Source: Stenotrophomonas humi
GTDB lineage: Bacteria > Pseudomonadota > Gammaproteobacteria > Xanthomonadales > Xanthomonadaceae
NCBI RefSeq assembly: GCF_001431415.1
Contig: NZ_LDJI01000022.1
Coordinates: 1 to 64,000 of the forward strand
Direction of reading: 5' to 3'
Length of the DNA stretch: 64,000 bases
Part shown: positions 1-9,304 of the stretch, in pieces
Numbering within the stretch: position 1 is the first letter of the stretch
Layout: each line of letters begins with the position of its first letter
Position numbers and translations under genes: made by a program
Notes under the pieces: generated by a model
Seen by the model: the letters and a program-made list of their open reading frames with translations, nothing else
Told to the model about the DNA's origin: nothing
Database searches by the model: none

Positions 1-797
1 TCGGCCCCAACGGCGCCGGCAAATCATCGCTGATGCGCACCCTGGCCACGCTGCAGGAGGCCGACGCCGGCAGCGCGACACTGACCACCGCCGATGGCGC
101 CAGCATCGACATCCTCCGCGACAAGGACGCGCTGCGGCGCAAGCTGGGCTACCTGCCGCAGGACTTCGGGGTCTATCCGAAGGTAAGCGCACTGGACCTG
201 CTCGACCATTTTGCCGTGCTCAAGGGCCTGACCGCGCGCAAGCAGCGCAAGGAAGTGGTCGAAGGCCTGCTGCAGCAGGTGAATCTGTGGGATGCACGCA
301 AGCGCAAGCTCGGCACCTATTCCGGCGGCATGCGCCAGCGTTTCGGCATCGCCCAGGCACTGCTGGGCAATCCGCAGCTGGTGATCGTCGATGAACCCAC
401 CGCCGGCCTCGATCCGGAGGAACGCAACCGCTTCCTCAACCTGCTGGCCGAGATTGGCGAGAACGTGGCGGTGATCCTGTCCACCCACATCGTCGAGGAC
501 GTGACCGACCTGTGCCCGAGCATGGCCATCATGAACAAGGGACAGGTACTGCTGACCGGTCGCCCGGCCGACGCCATCGCCGCACTGCAGGCCCAGGTCT
601 GGCGCAAGCAGGTCACCAAGGCCGCGCTGCCCGAATACGAATCGCGCTTCACCGTGTTGTCCACGCGTCTGATGGGCGGGCACCCGGTGATCCATGTCTT
701 CAGCCAGTCGTGTCCGGAACAGGGCTTCGAGCCGGTGGAACCGGGTCTGGAAGATGTCTACTTCCAGCGCCTGCGCCTGCAAGCGCAAGCCGCCTGA
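1..797 (+). CDS. ABC transporter ATP-binding protein (5' end outside window)
   Basis: ATP-hydrolysing subunit of an ABC-type transporter or exporter. The gene enters the window already open; the frame runs from base 3. Walker A (GPNGAGKSS) is the first thing visible, so only about 35-40 residues are missing. Next come the Q-loop (LPQDFG, near 153), the signature YSGGMRQR (near 319), Walker B plus D-loop (VIVDEPTAGLDP, near 382) and the switch histidine in STHI (near 480). The ATG at base 33 is an internal Met, not a start. It ends 12 bases before the permease/peptidase gene, which has its own GGAG ribosome site, so the two are surely one transport unit. The substrate cannot be told from the sequence. 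Confidence 0.93.
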   Translation, partial: GPNGAGKSSLMRTLATLQEADAGSATLTTADGASIDILRDKDALRRKLGYLPQDFGVYPKVSALDLLDHFAVLKGLTARKQRKEVVEGLLQQVNLWDARKRKLGTYSGGMRQRFGIAQALLGNPQLVIVDEPTAGLDPEERNRFLNLLAEIGENVAVILSTHIVEDVTDLCPSMAIMNKGQVLLTGRPADAIAALQAQVWRKQVTKAALPEYESRFTVLSTRLMGGHPVIHVFSQSCPEQGFEPVEPGLEDVYFQRLRLQAQAA

Positions 798-809
798 CGG
801 AGACGACCC

Positions 810-3800
810 ATGACCTTCGCCTTCCTGCGCTTCGAGCTGCGCGAGCAGCTTCGTTCTCCCCTGCTGTGGCTGCTGGCGGTGCTGTTCGCCCTGCTGGCGT
901 TCGGTGCGGCCTCCAGTGATGCCATCCAGATCGGCGGCAGCATCGGCAACGTACATCGCAATGCACCGTCGGTGGTTGCCACCTTCATGACCTCCTTCAC
1001 CCTGCTCGGGTTGCTGGTGGTCACGCTGTTCGTCAGCAACGCGCTGCTGCGTGATTTCGAACTGGGAACCGCCGAGCTGGTGTTCTCCAGCCCGATCAAG
1101 CGCCGCGACTACCTGCTGGGCCGCCTCGGCGCGGCGTTGCTGGCCAGCCTGCTGATGTACGTGATCATCGCGGTGGGATTGTTCATCGCCCAGTTCATGC
1201 CGTGGATCGATGCAGCCCGCCTTGGCCCGGTGTCGCTGCAGCCGTACCTGTGGTCGTTCGTGTTCATGGTGTTGCCAAACGTACTGTTCACCACCGCACT
1301 GCTGGCGGTGCTGGCGGTAACTACCCGCAGCATCCTGTGGGTGTACATCGGCGTCATCGTGTTCTTCGTGTTGTATGGCGTCAGCCGCGCGATCCTGGCC
1401 GACATCGACAACCTGCGCTTGTCTTCATTGCTGGATCCGCTCGGCATGCGCGCGATGTCGCAGGCGATGCGTTACTGGTCGGCAGAGGAACGCAACACCG
1501 GCCTGCCCGCCTTCACCGGCTATCTGCTGGAGAACCGCGTGCTGTGGCTGGCGGTGACCGGCGCCTTGTTCGCCGCCACCTTCGCGCTGTTCCGCACCGA
1601 GCGCAGCGGCACTGGCCGTAAACGCGGCAAGAAGGCCGCCCGCGTTGCCACCACCGACGGCAAGCGTTCCAACGTTGTCGCGCCCAAGGTCACGCCGGTC
1701 TTCAACATCTCCACGGGCTGGAAGCAGCTGTTGCGCCAGGTCGGCTTCGACGCGATGGGCGTGTTCCGCAGTGCGCCGTTCCTGGTGCTGCTGGTGCTGG
1801 GCATGGCCAACTTCATCCCCAGCGCGTTGTTCCGCAAGACCATGTACGGCACGCCCAGCTGGCCAGTGACCTCGCAGATGCTGGAAGCACTGCAGAACAG
1901 CTACAGCTTCCTGCTGATCATCATCGTCCTGTTCTACGCCGGCGAACTGGTGTGGCGTGAGCGCAGCGCGCGCATTGCCGGCATCAGCGATGCGATGCCG
2001 GTGCCCAACTGGGTGCCGCTGCTGGGCAAGTTCCTCACCCTGGTCGCCGTGGTTGCCGCCTTCCAGGCAGTTGGCGGGTTGACCGCCATCGTCATCCAGC
2101 TGAGCAAGGGCTACACGCAGATCGAGCCGATGCTGTACCTGAAAACGCTGTCGCTGGATTCGGTGGTCTACATCCTGATGGGTGGCATGGCGCTGGTGCT
2201 GCAGGTGTTGAGCAACAACAAGTTCCTCGGCTATGCGCTGCTGATCCTGATGCTGATCGGGCAATCAGTGCTGGGCATGCTCGACTACACCCAGAACCTG
2301 TACAACTTCGGCAGCTGGCCCATCGCCCCGTATTCGGACATGAATGGTTATGGCCATTTCCTGACCGGCCAGCTGGCATTCCAGGGCTACTGGGCGCTGT
2401 TCCTTCTGGTGTTGCTGCTGCTCTGCGCAGCCCTGTGGGTACGCGGCGTGGATTCGGGTTGGCGGCAACGTCTGCAGTTGGCCCGCCAGCGGTTGAGCGG
2501 CAAACTCGGCGCTGCCTTGGCGGTCTCGCTGGTTGCCTTCGTGGCCTGCGCTGGCTGGCTGTACTGGAGCACCAATATCCGCAACGAGTTCGTCTCGCCG
2601 GATCAGATGCTCGACCGACAGGCCCGCTACGAGCGTGAGTACAGCAAGTACAAGGACCTGCCGCAGCCACGCATCATCGCCATCGACAACAACGTCGACC
2701 TGCATCCGGAAACCCAGTCGGTACGCATCGATGGTCGCTACCGCGTGCGCAACACGCATGCTGCTGCGATTCCCGACATCCACGTGGCGATGGGCGACGG
2801 CCCCACCCTGACGGCCATCGACATGGGCGGCGCCAAGCTGACCAAACACGATGAAGAACTGGGCTACCGCATCTACACGCTGGACACGCCACTGCAGCCG
2901 GGTGAAGAACGCGACATCACCTTCACCGTGGACATCCACCCCAACGGCATCACCTCTGACCAGGCGCAAAGCCAGATCGTCGGCAACGGCAGCTTCTTCA
3001 ACAGCCGCGTGCTGCCAGCATTCGGCTATGACACCGGCGTGGAGATCAGCGACCGCAACGAGCGCCGCAAGCGCGACCTCGGCGAACCCACGCGCATGCC
3101 CAAGCTGGAGGACGAAGCGGCACGCGCCAACACCTACATCTCCAACGATTCGGACTGGCTGGATTTCCGCACCACCATCTGTACCGCGCCGGACCAGATC
3201 GCCCTGGCCCCGGGCTACCTGCAGAAGGAGTTTGAACGTGATGGCCGCCGCTGCTTCAGCTACGCGATGGACCGCCCGATGCTCAATTTCTACGCCTATC
3301 TGTCGGCACGCTGGGCAGTGAAGAAAGCCACGTACAAGGACATCCCGATCGAGATCTACTACGACCCCAAACATCCGTACAACGTGGACCGGATGATCGA
3401 GGGCGTGCAGAAATCACTGGCGTACTACGAAGCCAACTTCAGCCCGTATCAGCATCGCCAGGTGCGCATCATCGAGTTCCCGGGCTACCAGTCGTTCGCG
3501 CAAAGCTTCGCCAATACGATCCCGTACTCGGAGTCGATCGGCTTCATCGCCGACCTGCGTGACAAAAACGACATCGACTATGTGTTCTATGTCACCGCAC
3601 ACGAAGTCGCGCACCAATGGTGGGCCCACCAGGTCATCGGTGCCAACGTGCAGGGTGCCACCGTGCTTTCCGAATCGCTGTCGCAGTACTCGGCATTGAT
3701 GGTGATGGAGAAGGAATATGGCCGTACGCACATGCGTCAGTTCCTGAAGGACGAACTGGACAGCTATCTGTCCGGGCGCGGCGGCGAGGACGTGGAAGAA

Positions 3801-4388
3801 CTGCCGCTGTACCGCGTGGAGAACCAGCAGTACATCCATTACCGGAAGGGCTCGGTGGTGTTCTATCGCCTGCGCGAGGAAATGGGCGAGGAAGCACTGA
3901 ACCGCGCATTGAGCCGCTTCATCCAGGCCAAGGCCTTCCAGCAACCGCCGTACACCACGTCGGCCGAGCTGCTGGAATTCATCCGCGCCGAAGCCAAGCC
4001 CGAACAGCAGGCGTTGATCACCGACCTGTTCGAGAGGATCAGCTTCTACGACAACCGCGTGGTCGAGGCGACCACGAAGAAGCGCGCGGATGGTCGTTAC
4101 GACGTCACCCTGCAACTGCACGCGGACAAGCGCTATGCCGACGGCGTGGGCAAGGAAACCCCCGGCACGCTGGACGACTGGATCGAAGTGGGCGTATTCG
4201 CCAAGGGGCCGTCGGGCAAGGAACGCGATGAAAAGGTGCTGTACCTGCAGCGCCACCACATCACGGACAGCTCGCCGACCATCACCGTCACCGTCGACCA
4301 GATCCCCAGCGAGGCGGGCTTCGACCCGTACAACAAGCTGATCGACCGGGTCTCCGCAGACAACCGCAAGCGGGTGACCCTGCAGTAA
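810..4388 (+). CDS. ABC transporter permease fused to an M1-family aminopeptidase domain
   Basis: A 1192-residue fusion. The first ~600 residues hold two sets of hydrophobic segments (roughly 15-260 and 320-590), the layout of an ABC-2 type permease duplicated in one chain. The last ~570 residues are a gluzincin (M1) peptidase domain with the zinc motif HEVAH at 931-935 and the downstream Glu in SESLSQY (about 955). The spacing from HExxH to that Glu is one residue longer than the usual 18, and a canonical GxMEN exopeptidase motif is not evident; the corresponding stretch reads PYSESIGF (near 905-912). Peptidase activity may therefore be atypical. Partner of the upstream ATPase. The substrate is unknown; peptide handling at the membrane is an inference. 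Confidence 0.9.
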   Translation: MTFAFLRFELREQLRSPLLWLLAVLFALLAFGAASSDAIQIGGSIGNVHRNAPSVVATFMTSFTLLGLLVVTLFVSNALLRDFELGTAELVFSSPIKRRDYLLGRLGAALLASLLMYVIIAVGLFIAQFMPWIDAARLGPVSLQPYLWSFVFMVLPNVLFTTALLAVLAVTTRSILWVYIGVIVFFVLYGVSRAILADIDNLRLSSLLDPLGMRAMSQAMRYWSAEERNTGLPAFTGYLLENRVLWLAVTGALFAATFALFRTERSGTGRKRGKKAARVATTDGKRSNVVAPKVTPVFNISTGWKQLLRQVGFDAMGVFRSAPFLVLLVLGMANFIPSALFRKTMYGTPSWPVTSQMLEALQNSYSFLLIIIVLFYAGELVWRERSARIAGISDAMPVPNWVPLLGKFLTLVAVVAAFQAVGGLTAIVIQLSKGYTQIEPMLYLKTLSLDSVVYILMGGMALVLQVLSNNKFLGYALLILMLIGQSVLGMLDYTQNLYNFGSWPIAPYSDMNGYGHFLTGQLAFQGYWALFLLVLLLLCAALWVRGVDSGWRQRLQLARQRLSGKLGAALAVSLVAFVACAGWLYWSTNIRNEFVSPDQMLDRQARYEREYSKYKDLPQPRIIAIDNNVDLHPETQSVRIDGRYRVRNTHAAAIPDIHVAMGDGPTLTAIDMGGAKLTKHDEELGYRIYTLDTPLQPGEERDITFTVDIHPNGITSDQAQSQIVGNGSFFNSRVLPAFGYDTGVEISDRNERRKRDLGEPTRMPKLEDEAARANTYISNDSDWLDFRTTICTAPDQIALAPGYLQKEFERDGRRCFSYAMDRPMLNFYAYLSARWAVKKATYKDIPIEIYYDPKHPYNVDRMIEGVQKSLAYYEANFSPYQHRQVRIIEFPGYQSFAQSFANTIPYSESIGFIADLRDKNDIDYVFYVTAHEVAHQWWAHQVIGANVQGATVLSESLSQYSALMVMEKEYGRTHMRQFLKDELDSYLSGRGGEDVEELPLYRVENQQYIHYRKGSVVFYRLREEMGEEALNRALSRFIQAKAFQQPPYTTSAELLEFIRAEAKPEQQALITDLFERISFYDNRVVEATTKKRADGRYDVTLQLHADKRYADGVGKETPGTLDDWIEVGVFAKGPSGKERDEKVLYLQRHHITDSSPTITVTVDQIPSEAGFDPYNKLIDRVSADNRKRVTLQ

Positions 4389-4412
4389 GCCCTGCCGAAG
4401 CCTTTGCTTGAA

Positions 4413-4581
4413 GCCCCTCTCCCATTCATGGGAGAGGGGTTGGGGTGAGGGCAGCTGGTGATTCGGCTTTTGCCTTCCTTCAGTGGAAGCGCCAAGGAAG
4501 CAACAGCCAAAGCCCCTCATCCGCCCGCTTCGGGGCACCTCGCTCCGCGCCCCGGCCTCGCACAGCGTGCGGGAGAAGGGA
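4413..4581 (+). repeat. Composite two-hairpin intergenic repeat, copy a
   Basis: First half: CCCCTCTCCC, a short loop, GGGAGAGGGG, then TTGGGGTGAGGG (4413-4451). After a ~60-base spacer the second half begins CCCCTCATCCGCCC and ends in GTGCGGGAGAAGGG. It fills most of the 359-base gap between the ABC fusion gene and the DUF2147 gene. Five relatives occur elsewhere in the window, all in intergenic DNA. Confidence 0.75.
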
Positions 4582-4747
4582 GCCGCCAAGTGATACCCCA
4601 CACATGCCCAGCCTGCTGGCCACAGCGCACACCCCGCCTGGCGTAAGAATCTGCTGCACCGCGGATTCCGTACGGCGTCGAATGGGGTTACATTCGGCAC
4701 CGTACCCGGCGCCGCCGATTGCTGAAACACACCCTGGGAGGGGATTC

Positions 4748-5194
4748 ATGCGCACTACGATCAAAACCCTGTTGCTGGCCCTGCCGCTGATGGCTGCCGG
4801 CTTCTCCGCCAGCGCCTCGGACAGCGCCGCTGGCCGCTGGAAAACCATTGATGACGAAACCGGCCGGGTGAAATCCATCGTCGAAATCGCCCAGGCCAGC
4901 AACGGCACCCTGAATGGCAAGGTCCTGCAGGTGCTGCAGTCGGCCCAAGGCCCGCACCCGGTCTGCGACAAGTGCGACGGCGCCAACAAGGGCAAGCCCA
5001 TCGAGGGCATGACCATCCTCTGGAACCTGCGCCCGGACGGCACCAACAAGTGGGCCAACGGCACCATCCTGGACCCGGCCAAAGGCAAGACCTACAGCTC
5101 CAAGATCGCCTTGGTCGAAAACGGGCGCAAACTCGAAGTCTCCGGCTGCATCGCTTTCATCTGCCGCACCCAGACCTGGCTGCGCGACCAGTAA
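4748..5194 (+). CDS. DUF2147 family secreted protein
   Basis: 148-residue protein with a clean signal peptide (hydrophobic [12 protein letters not shown], likely cleavage near residue 23 in the ASAS stretch). The mature part begins with a [11 protein letters not shown] motif and contains CDKCDG and a near-C-terminal [12 protein letters not shown] stretch, which fit DUF2147. Family members are small periplasmic proteins of unknown biochemical role. The ATG at 4748 is chosen because it directly precedes the signal peptide and follows a GGGAGGGG-rich ribosome site. An upstream in-frame extension would run through repeat copy a and is not credible. Confidence 0.85.
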   Translation: MRTTIKTLLLALPLMAAGFSASASDSAAGRWKTIDDETGRVKSIVEIAQASNGTLNGKVLQVLQSAQGPHPVCDKCDGANKGKPIEGMTILWNLRPDGTNKWANGTILDPAKGKTYSSKIALVENGRKLEVSGCIAFICRTQTWLRDQ

Positions 5195-5203
5195 CCTGCC
5201 TTT

Positions 5204-5416
5204 GCCCCTCTCCTCATGGGGTGAGAGGGGCAAAGCTTGCGAACCACGGGTTCGGTGCCCCACGAACGGCCTTGCGCTGGCGCAAGGGCCGGGGCGCGAA
5301 GCGGCGGTTGGGGTGAGGGTGCGATAGCGCAGGCACCTTTGAGGCAGACTTTCCCAGCGCTCCGCTGCGCTTGCCCTCATCCGCCCTTCGGGGTGCCTTC
5401 TCCCGCCGGGTGAAGG
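5204..5416 (+). repeat. Composite two-hairpin intergenic repeat, copy b
   Basis: Begins GCCCCTCTCC, loop, GAGAGGGGC (5204-5231). It carries an inserted stretch rich in GGCCGGGGCGCG, continues with GGTTGGGGTGAGGG (near 5307-5321), then CCCTCATCCGCCC-TTCGGGG (near 5372) and a closing TTCTCCC/GGGTGAAGG hairpin. It lies between the DUF2147 gene and metG. The inserted stretch is shared with copy c. Confidence 0.7.
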
Positions 5417-5426
5417 AAGCACATCC

Positions 5427-5455
5427 AGCCCCGGCCCTCCGGGGCTGCTTGTTTT
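5427..5455 (+). terminator. Probable intrinsic terminator before metG
   Basis: Stem AGCCCCGG (5427-5434) pairs with CCGGGGCT (5439-5446) across a CCCT loop and is followed by GCTTGTTTT. It lies after the DUF2147 gene and its repeat and just ahead of the metG promoter. Confidence 0.6.
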
Positions 5456-5461
5456 CGGTCA

Positions 5462-5470
5462 TGCGATAAT
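5462..5470 (+). promoter_or_regulatory. Candidate extended -10 promoter of metG
   Basis: TGCGATAAT reads as an extended -10 (TG-N-GATAAT). It starts 38 bases before the ATG at 5500, directly after the terminator-like hairpin. No convincing -35 hexamer is seen, as is usual for extended -10 promoters. Confidence 0.4.
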
Positions 5471-5499
5471 CCCGCGTTCCCCTGTAGCAAATGATGGCC

Positions 5500-7578
5500 A
5501 TGACCCGTACCGCGCTCGTCACCAACGCCCTGCCCTATGCCAACGGCCCGCTCCACCTGGGCCACCTGGTTGGCTACATCCAAGCTGATGTCTGGGTGCG
5601 CGCGCGGCGAATGATGGGCGACAAGGTCTGGTATGTCTGTGCCGATGACACCCACGGCACACCGATCATGCTGGCTGCCGAAAAGGCCGGCGTGACCCCG
5701 GAAACCTTCATTGCCAACATCCAGGCCGGCCATGAGCGCGACTTCGCGGCGTTCGGCGTGGACTTCGACCATTACGATTCGACCAACTCGGCCACCAACC
5801 GCGAGCTGACCGAGGCCCTGTACAACAAGCTCGACGCTGCCGGCAACATCAGCCGCCGCTCGATCGCCCAGTTCTACGACCCGGCCAAGGGCATGTTCCT
5901 GCCGGACCGCTACATCAAGGGCACCTGCCCGAAGTGCAAGTCGCCCGATCAGTACGGCGACAACTGCGAGGTCTGCGGCGCCACCTACGGCCCGACCGAC
6001 CTGATCGACCCCAAGTCGGTCGTCTCCGGCGCGACCCCGGAAATGCGTGATTCGGAGCACTACTTCTTCGAAGTCGGCCGCTTCCAGGATTTCCTGCGCC
6101 AGTGGCTGGCCGGCGATGTGGCCGTGCCGGGCGTGAAGGCCAAGCTGGCCGAATGGCTGGACGCCGAAGGCGGCCTGCGCGCGTGGGACATCTCGCGTGA
6201 TGCGCCCTACTTCGGCTTCGAGATTCCCGGTGCGCCGGGCAAATACTTCTACGTGTGGCTGGACGCGCCGATCGGCTACCTGTCCAGCTTCAAGAACCTG
6301 TGTGCGAAGACCGGCGATGATTTCGACGCCGTGCTGGCCGCCGACAGCAGCACCGAGCTGCACCACTTCCTCGGCAAGGACATCGTCAATTTCCACGGCC
6401 TGTTCTGGCCGTCAGTGCTGCACGGCACCGGCCTGCGCGCACCGACCCGCCTGCACGTCAACGGCTACCTGACCGTGGACGGCGCCAAGATGAGCAAGTC
6501 GCGCGGCACCTTCGTCATGGCCCGCACCTACCTGGATGCCGGCCTGGCCCCGGAAGCACTGCGCTACTACTTCGCAGCCAAGTCCTCTGGCGGCGTGGAC
6601 GACCTGGACCTGAACCTGTCCGACTTCACCGCGCGCGTGAATGCCGACCTGGTCGGCAAGTTCGTCAACCTGGCCAGCCGCTGCGCCGGTTTCATCGCCA
6701 AGCGTTTCGACGGCAAACTGGCCGACGCACTGCCGGATCCGGCCCAGTACGACCGCTTTGTCACAGCACTGGCACCGGTGCGCGAAGCCTACGAGCGCAA
6801 CGACCCGGCCGCCGCCATCCGCCTGACCATGGCGCTGGCCGATGAAGCCAACAAGTACGTCGACGACACCAAGCCCTGGGTCATCGCCAAGCAGGAAGGC
6901 GCCGATGCCGAACTGCAGGCAGTCTGCAGCCAGGGGCTGAACCTGTTCCGCGTGCTGGTGGCCGCGCTCAAGCCGGTGTTGCCGGCCACCGCGCTGCAGG
7001 CCGAAACCTTCCTCAACGCACCAGTGACCGGCTGGGGCGATATCGCCAAGCCGCTCACCGCCCACACCATCGCCACCTACGTGCCGCTGTTCACCCGTAT
7101 CGACCCGAAAATGATTGACGCCATGACCGACGCTTCCAAGGACACCCTCACCGCCCCGCCGGCCGCCGACGCCAAGCCTGCCAAGGCCGAGAAGCCGGCA
7201 AAGGTCGAGGCCAAGCCGGAACCCAAGGCCGACGGTGAAGCCTCGGCGTACATCGGCATCGATGATTTCGCCAAACTCGACCTGCGCATCGGCAAGGTGC
7301 TGGAGTGCGGCTTCGTCGAAGGCTCGGACAAGCTGCTGCGCTTCCTGCTGGATGCCGGTGACCTGGGCCAGCGCCAGATCTTCTCGGGCATCCGCGGCAG
7401 CTACGCCGAACCCGAAGCGCTGGTCGGCCGCAACGTGGTGTTCATCGCCAACCTGGCCCCACGCAAGATGCGCTTCGGCCTGAGCGAAGGCATGATCCTG
7501 TCGGCCGGTTTCGACGGTGGTGCACTGGCACTGCTGGATGCCGACGGCGGCGCCCTGCCGGGCATGCCGGTTCGTTGA
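5500..7578 (+). CDS. metG: Methionyl-tRNA synthetase
   Basis: Charges tRNA-Met with methionine in the cytoplasm. The N-terminal class I signature is NGPLHLGHLVG (HIGH-type). A zinc knuckle with CPKC and CEVC pairs lies near residues 146-162, and the KMSKS loop appears as AKMSKSRG near 330. A Lys/Ala/Pro-rich linker (about residues 550-575) leads to a C-terminal EMAP/Trbp111-type tRNA-binding domain beginning IDDFAKLDLRIGKV. The total of 692 residues is normal for the long dimeric MetG form. ATG 5500 gives the usual MTRTALVTNALPYANG start; ATG 5491 would add three residues and cannot be excluded. Confidence 0.98.
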   Translation: MTRTALVTNALPYANGPLHLGHLVGYIQADVWVRARRMMGDKVWYVCADDTHGTPIMLAAEKAGVTPETFIANIQAGHERDFAAFGVDFDHYDSTNSATNRELTEALYNKLDAAGNISRRSIAQFYDPAKGMFLPDRYIKGTCPKCKSPDQYGDNCEVCGATYGPTDLIDPKSVVSGATPEMRDSEHYFFEVGRFQDFLRQWLAGDVAVPGVKAKLAEWLDAEGGLRAWDISRDAPYFGFEIPGAPGKYFYVWLDAPIGYLSSFKNLCAKTGDDFDAVLAADSSTELHHFLGKDIVNFHGLFWPSVLHGTGLRAPTRLHVNGYLTVDGAKMSKSRGTFVMARTYLDAGLAPEALRYYFAAKSSGGVDDLDLNLSDFTARVNADLVGKFVNLASRCAGFIAKRFDGKLADALPDPAQYDRFVTALAPVREAYERNDPAAAIRLTMALADEANKYVDDTKPWVIAKQEGADAELQAVCSQGLNLFRVLVAALKPVLPATALQAETFLNAPVTGWGDIAKPLTAHTIATYVPLFTRIDPKMIDAMTDASKDTLTAPPAADAKPAKAEKPAKVEAKPEPKADGEASAYIGIDDFAKLDLRIGKVLECGFVEGSDKLLRFLLDAGDLGQRQIFSGIRGSYAEPEALVGRNVVFIANLAPRKMRFGLSEGMILSAGFDGGALALLDADGGALPGMPVR

Positions 7579-7621
7579 TGCAGTGGGCGCGCCTTGGCGC
7601 GCCCCTCTCCCGGAGCGGACC

Positions 7622-8212
7622 ATGCAGCTGGCCCTGTTCGATTTCGACCACACCATCACCGTCTGTGACACGTACAGCCGGTTCCTGCGGCGTGTGGCCA
7701 CCCCGGAACAGCGCGCACAGGCGTGGTGGCGGATCGGGCCGTGGTTGCTGGCATACCGGTTGAAATTGATCTCGGCCGAACGTATCCGTCGCCGCGTCAC
7801 CGCACAGGTGTTCACCGGCCGCCATGCCGGTGAAATCACCCAGATGGCACGCGACTACGCCCGCGAACAGCTGCCCGACCTGGTCCGCCCGGAAATGCTG
7901 GAACAGATCCAGTGGCACAAGGCGCAGGGCCATACCGTGGTCGTCGTGTCAGGCTCGCTGGATCTGTACCTGCAGCACTGGTGCGATGCTCTGGGCCTGC
8001 AGATGATCTGCAACACGCTGGAAGTACAGGACAACCGACTCACCGGCCGCTATGCCAACGACGATTGTGGCCCGCGCAAAGTGGCGCGTATCCGCAAGCT
8101 GTTCGACCTGAGCCGCTACCAGCGCATCCATGCCTACGGCGACAGCCGTGAAGACAAGCCCATGCTGGCACTGGCGCATGAGCGCTGGTACCGCGGCAAA
8201 CCGCTCTCCTGA
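7622..8212 (+). CDS. HAD-IB family phosphatase (SerB-like superfamily member)
   Basis: 196 residues. Motif I is DFDHT (Asp7, Asp9, the nucleophile and acid/base pair). Motif II lies in VVVVSGS near residue 100. A Lys in GPRKVARI and motif III GDSREDKPM near 178 complete the set, and HAD-IB is the phosphoserine-phosphatase branch. Typical substrates are small phosphomonoesters (phosphoserine, phosphatidylglycerophosphate, glycerol phosphate); nothing here picks one. The gene lies 43 bases after metG and 30 before the RnfB-like gene. ATG 7622 directly follows a CGGAGCGG ribosome site and places motif I at the normal distance. Confidence 0.85.
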   Translation: MQLALFDFDHTITVCDTYSRFLRRVATPEQRAQAWWRIGPWLLAYRLKLISAERIRRRVTAQVFTGRHAGEITQMARDYAREQLPDLVRPEMLEQIQWHKAQGHTVVVVSGSLDLYLQHWCDALGLQMICNTLEVQDNRLTGRYANDDCGPRKVARIRKLFDLSRYQRIHAYGDSREDKPMLALAHERWYRGKPLS

Positions 8213-8242
8213 TCCCCCTTTTCGCGCAGCCCGACGCCACGC

Positions 8243-8659
8243 ATGCAGGAAACATCGAACAACCTGGTCGAACGCCTGGACCGCCTGCTGCCGCAAACCC
8301 AATGCGGGCAATGCGGCTTCGACGGCTGCCGTCCGTATGCCGAGGCAATGGCACGCGGCGAAGCGGGCATTGATCACTGCCCGCCCGGCGGCGATGCCGG
8401 CGCGCGCGCATTGGCACATGTATTGGGCGTGGCCGCCCTTCCGTTCGACCGCAGCCGTGGCGAGCACAAGCCGCCGCAGGTGGCGTTGATCGTTGAAGCC
8501 GACTGCATCGGCTGCACCAAATGCATCCAGGCCTGCCCGGTGGATGCCATCGTCGGCGGCGCCAAGTACATGCACACCGTGCTGGCTGATCTGTGCACCG
8601 GTTGTGAGCTGTGCATTCCGCCATGCCCGGTGGACTGCATCGTGCTCGAACCGCGGTAA
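8243..8659 (+). CDS. rsxB: RnfB/RsxB-like iron-sulfur protein, orphan and lacking the membrane anchor
   Basis: 138 residues. The N-terminal 4Fe-4S (Fer4-like) motif [11 protein letters not shown]...HCPPGG is followed by two ferredoxin clusters, [12 protein letters not shown] and [12 protein letters not shown]. This matches the soluble body of RnfB, the electron-input subunit of the Rnf/Rsx complex. The usual hydrophobic N-terminal anchor is absent: the protein begins [14 protein letters not shown]. No rnfA, C, D, G or E gene lies in this window. Its electron partner is therefore unclear; it may serve as a free-standing ferredoxin. The ATG start is supported by its position 13 bases upstream of the conserved Leu-Pro-Gln-Thr-Gln-Cys region. 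Confidence 0.88.
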   Translation: MQETSNNLVERLDRLLPQTQCGQCGFDGCRPYAEAMARGEAGIDHCPPGGDAGARALAHVLGVAALPFDRSRGEHKPPQVALIVEADCIGCTKCIQACPVDAIVGGAKYMHTVLADLCTGCELCIPPCPVDCIVLEPR

Positions 8660-8689
8660 TCCAGGCCGCGCACCTGCACGGCAGCAGCT

Positions 8690-9220
8690 TCAGAATTCGT
8701 CGTCTTCGGCCTTCGGCGGCAACGGTGGCACCGTGTACTGGCGGCCATGCTGTCGACAATCGGCGATCAACGCCTGTGCATCGGCGCGCACCACCGTCCG
8801 GGTACCAAGCGGAAAACGTGCATCCTCGACCACATCCGCCCGCAGGTCGGTCACTGCTGAGAACGACGCGGAGACGGCGTAGCGCTCTTCCGAGGTCGCC
8901 AGTTCGTCGCCGCCCCACCAGCGGATCAACCACTGCGCGTTGTCCCAGATCAACACCGTCTCGATCGTGCCGCCATCAAGGCGATAACCCACTGCACAGA
9001 ACGTGTTGGGAACGCTGCGATCACCGTGGCGTCGCACCGTGTTGCGCAGTTCGGCGTCGATCAAGCGGAACTGCGGGTAGTCCAGCGGTTCAACTCGCGC
9101 CAGCGGTGCGCGTTTGTAGATCATCTTCGTCAACGGCGCATCCAGCGCCGGTGCCGCGTGCAGCACAACCGCGCTTCCCAGCAGCGCGCAGGACACGACA
9201 AACATCAGAAAACGTTTCAT
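8690..9220 (-). CDS. Secreted conserved hypothetical protein
   Basis: 176 residues starting MKRFLMFVVSCALLG, with a signal peptide ending near LHAAPA. The mature part is hydrophilic and includes a WLIRWWGGDE stretch and an acidic C-terminus (KAEDDEF). I recognise no family. ATG 9220 is chosen over an upstream frame extension because it starts the signal peptide and sits behind AGGGAAGAGA. Adjacent to, and in the same orientation as, the RidA gene upstream. Confidence 0.75.
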   Translation of the reverse strand: MKRFLMFVVSCALLGSAVVLHAAPALDAPLTKMIYKRAPLARVEPLDYPQFRLIDAELRNTVRRHGDRSVPNTFCAVGYRLDGGTIETVLIWDNAQWLIRWWGGDELATSEERYAVSASFSAVTDLRADVVEDARFPLGTRTVVRADAQALIADCRQHGRQYTVPPLPPKAEDDEF

Positions 9221-9304
9221 TCTCTTCCCTGCCACCCTGACGCCGGCATCAATGCCGGGGCTGCCCCGGACACCGCAGCATCCGGGGCGGATCACAAACG
9301 CCGC

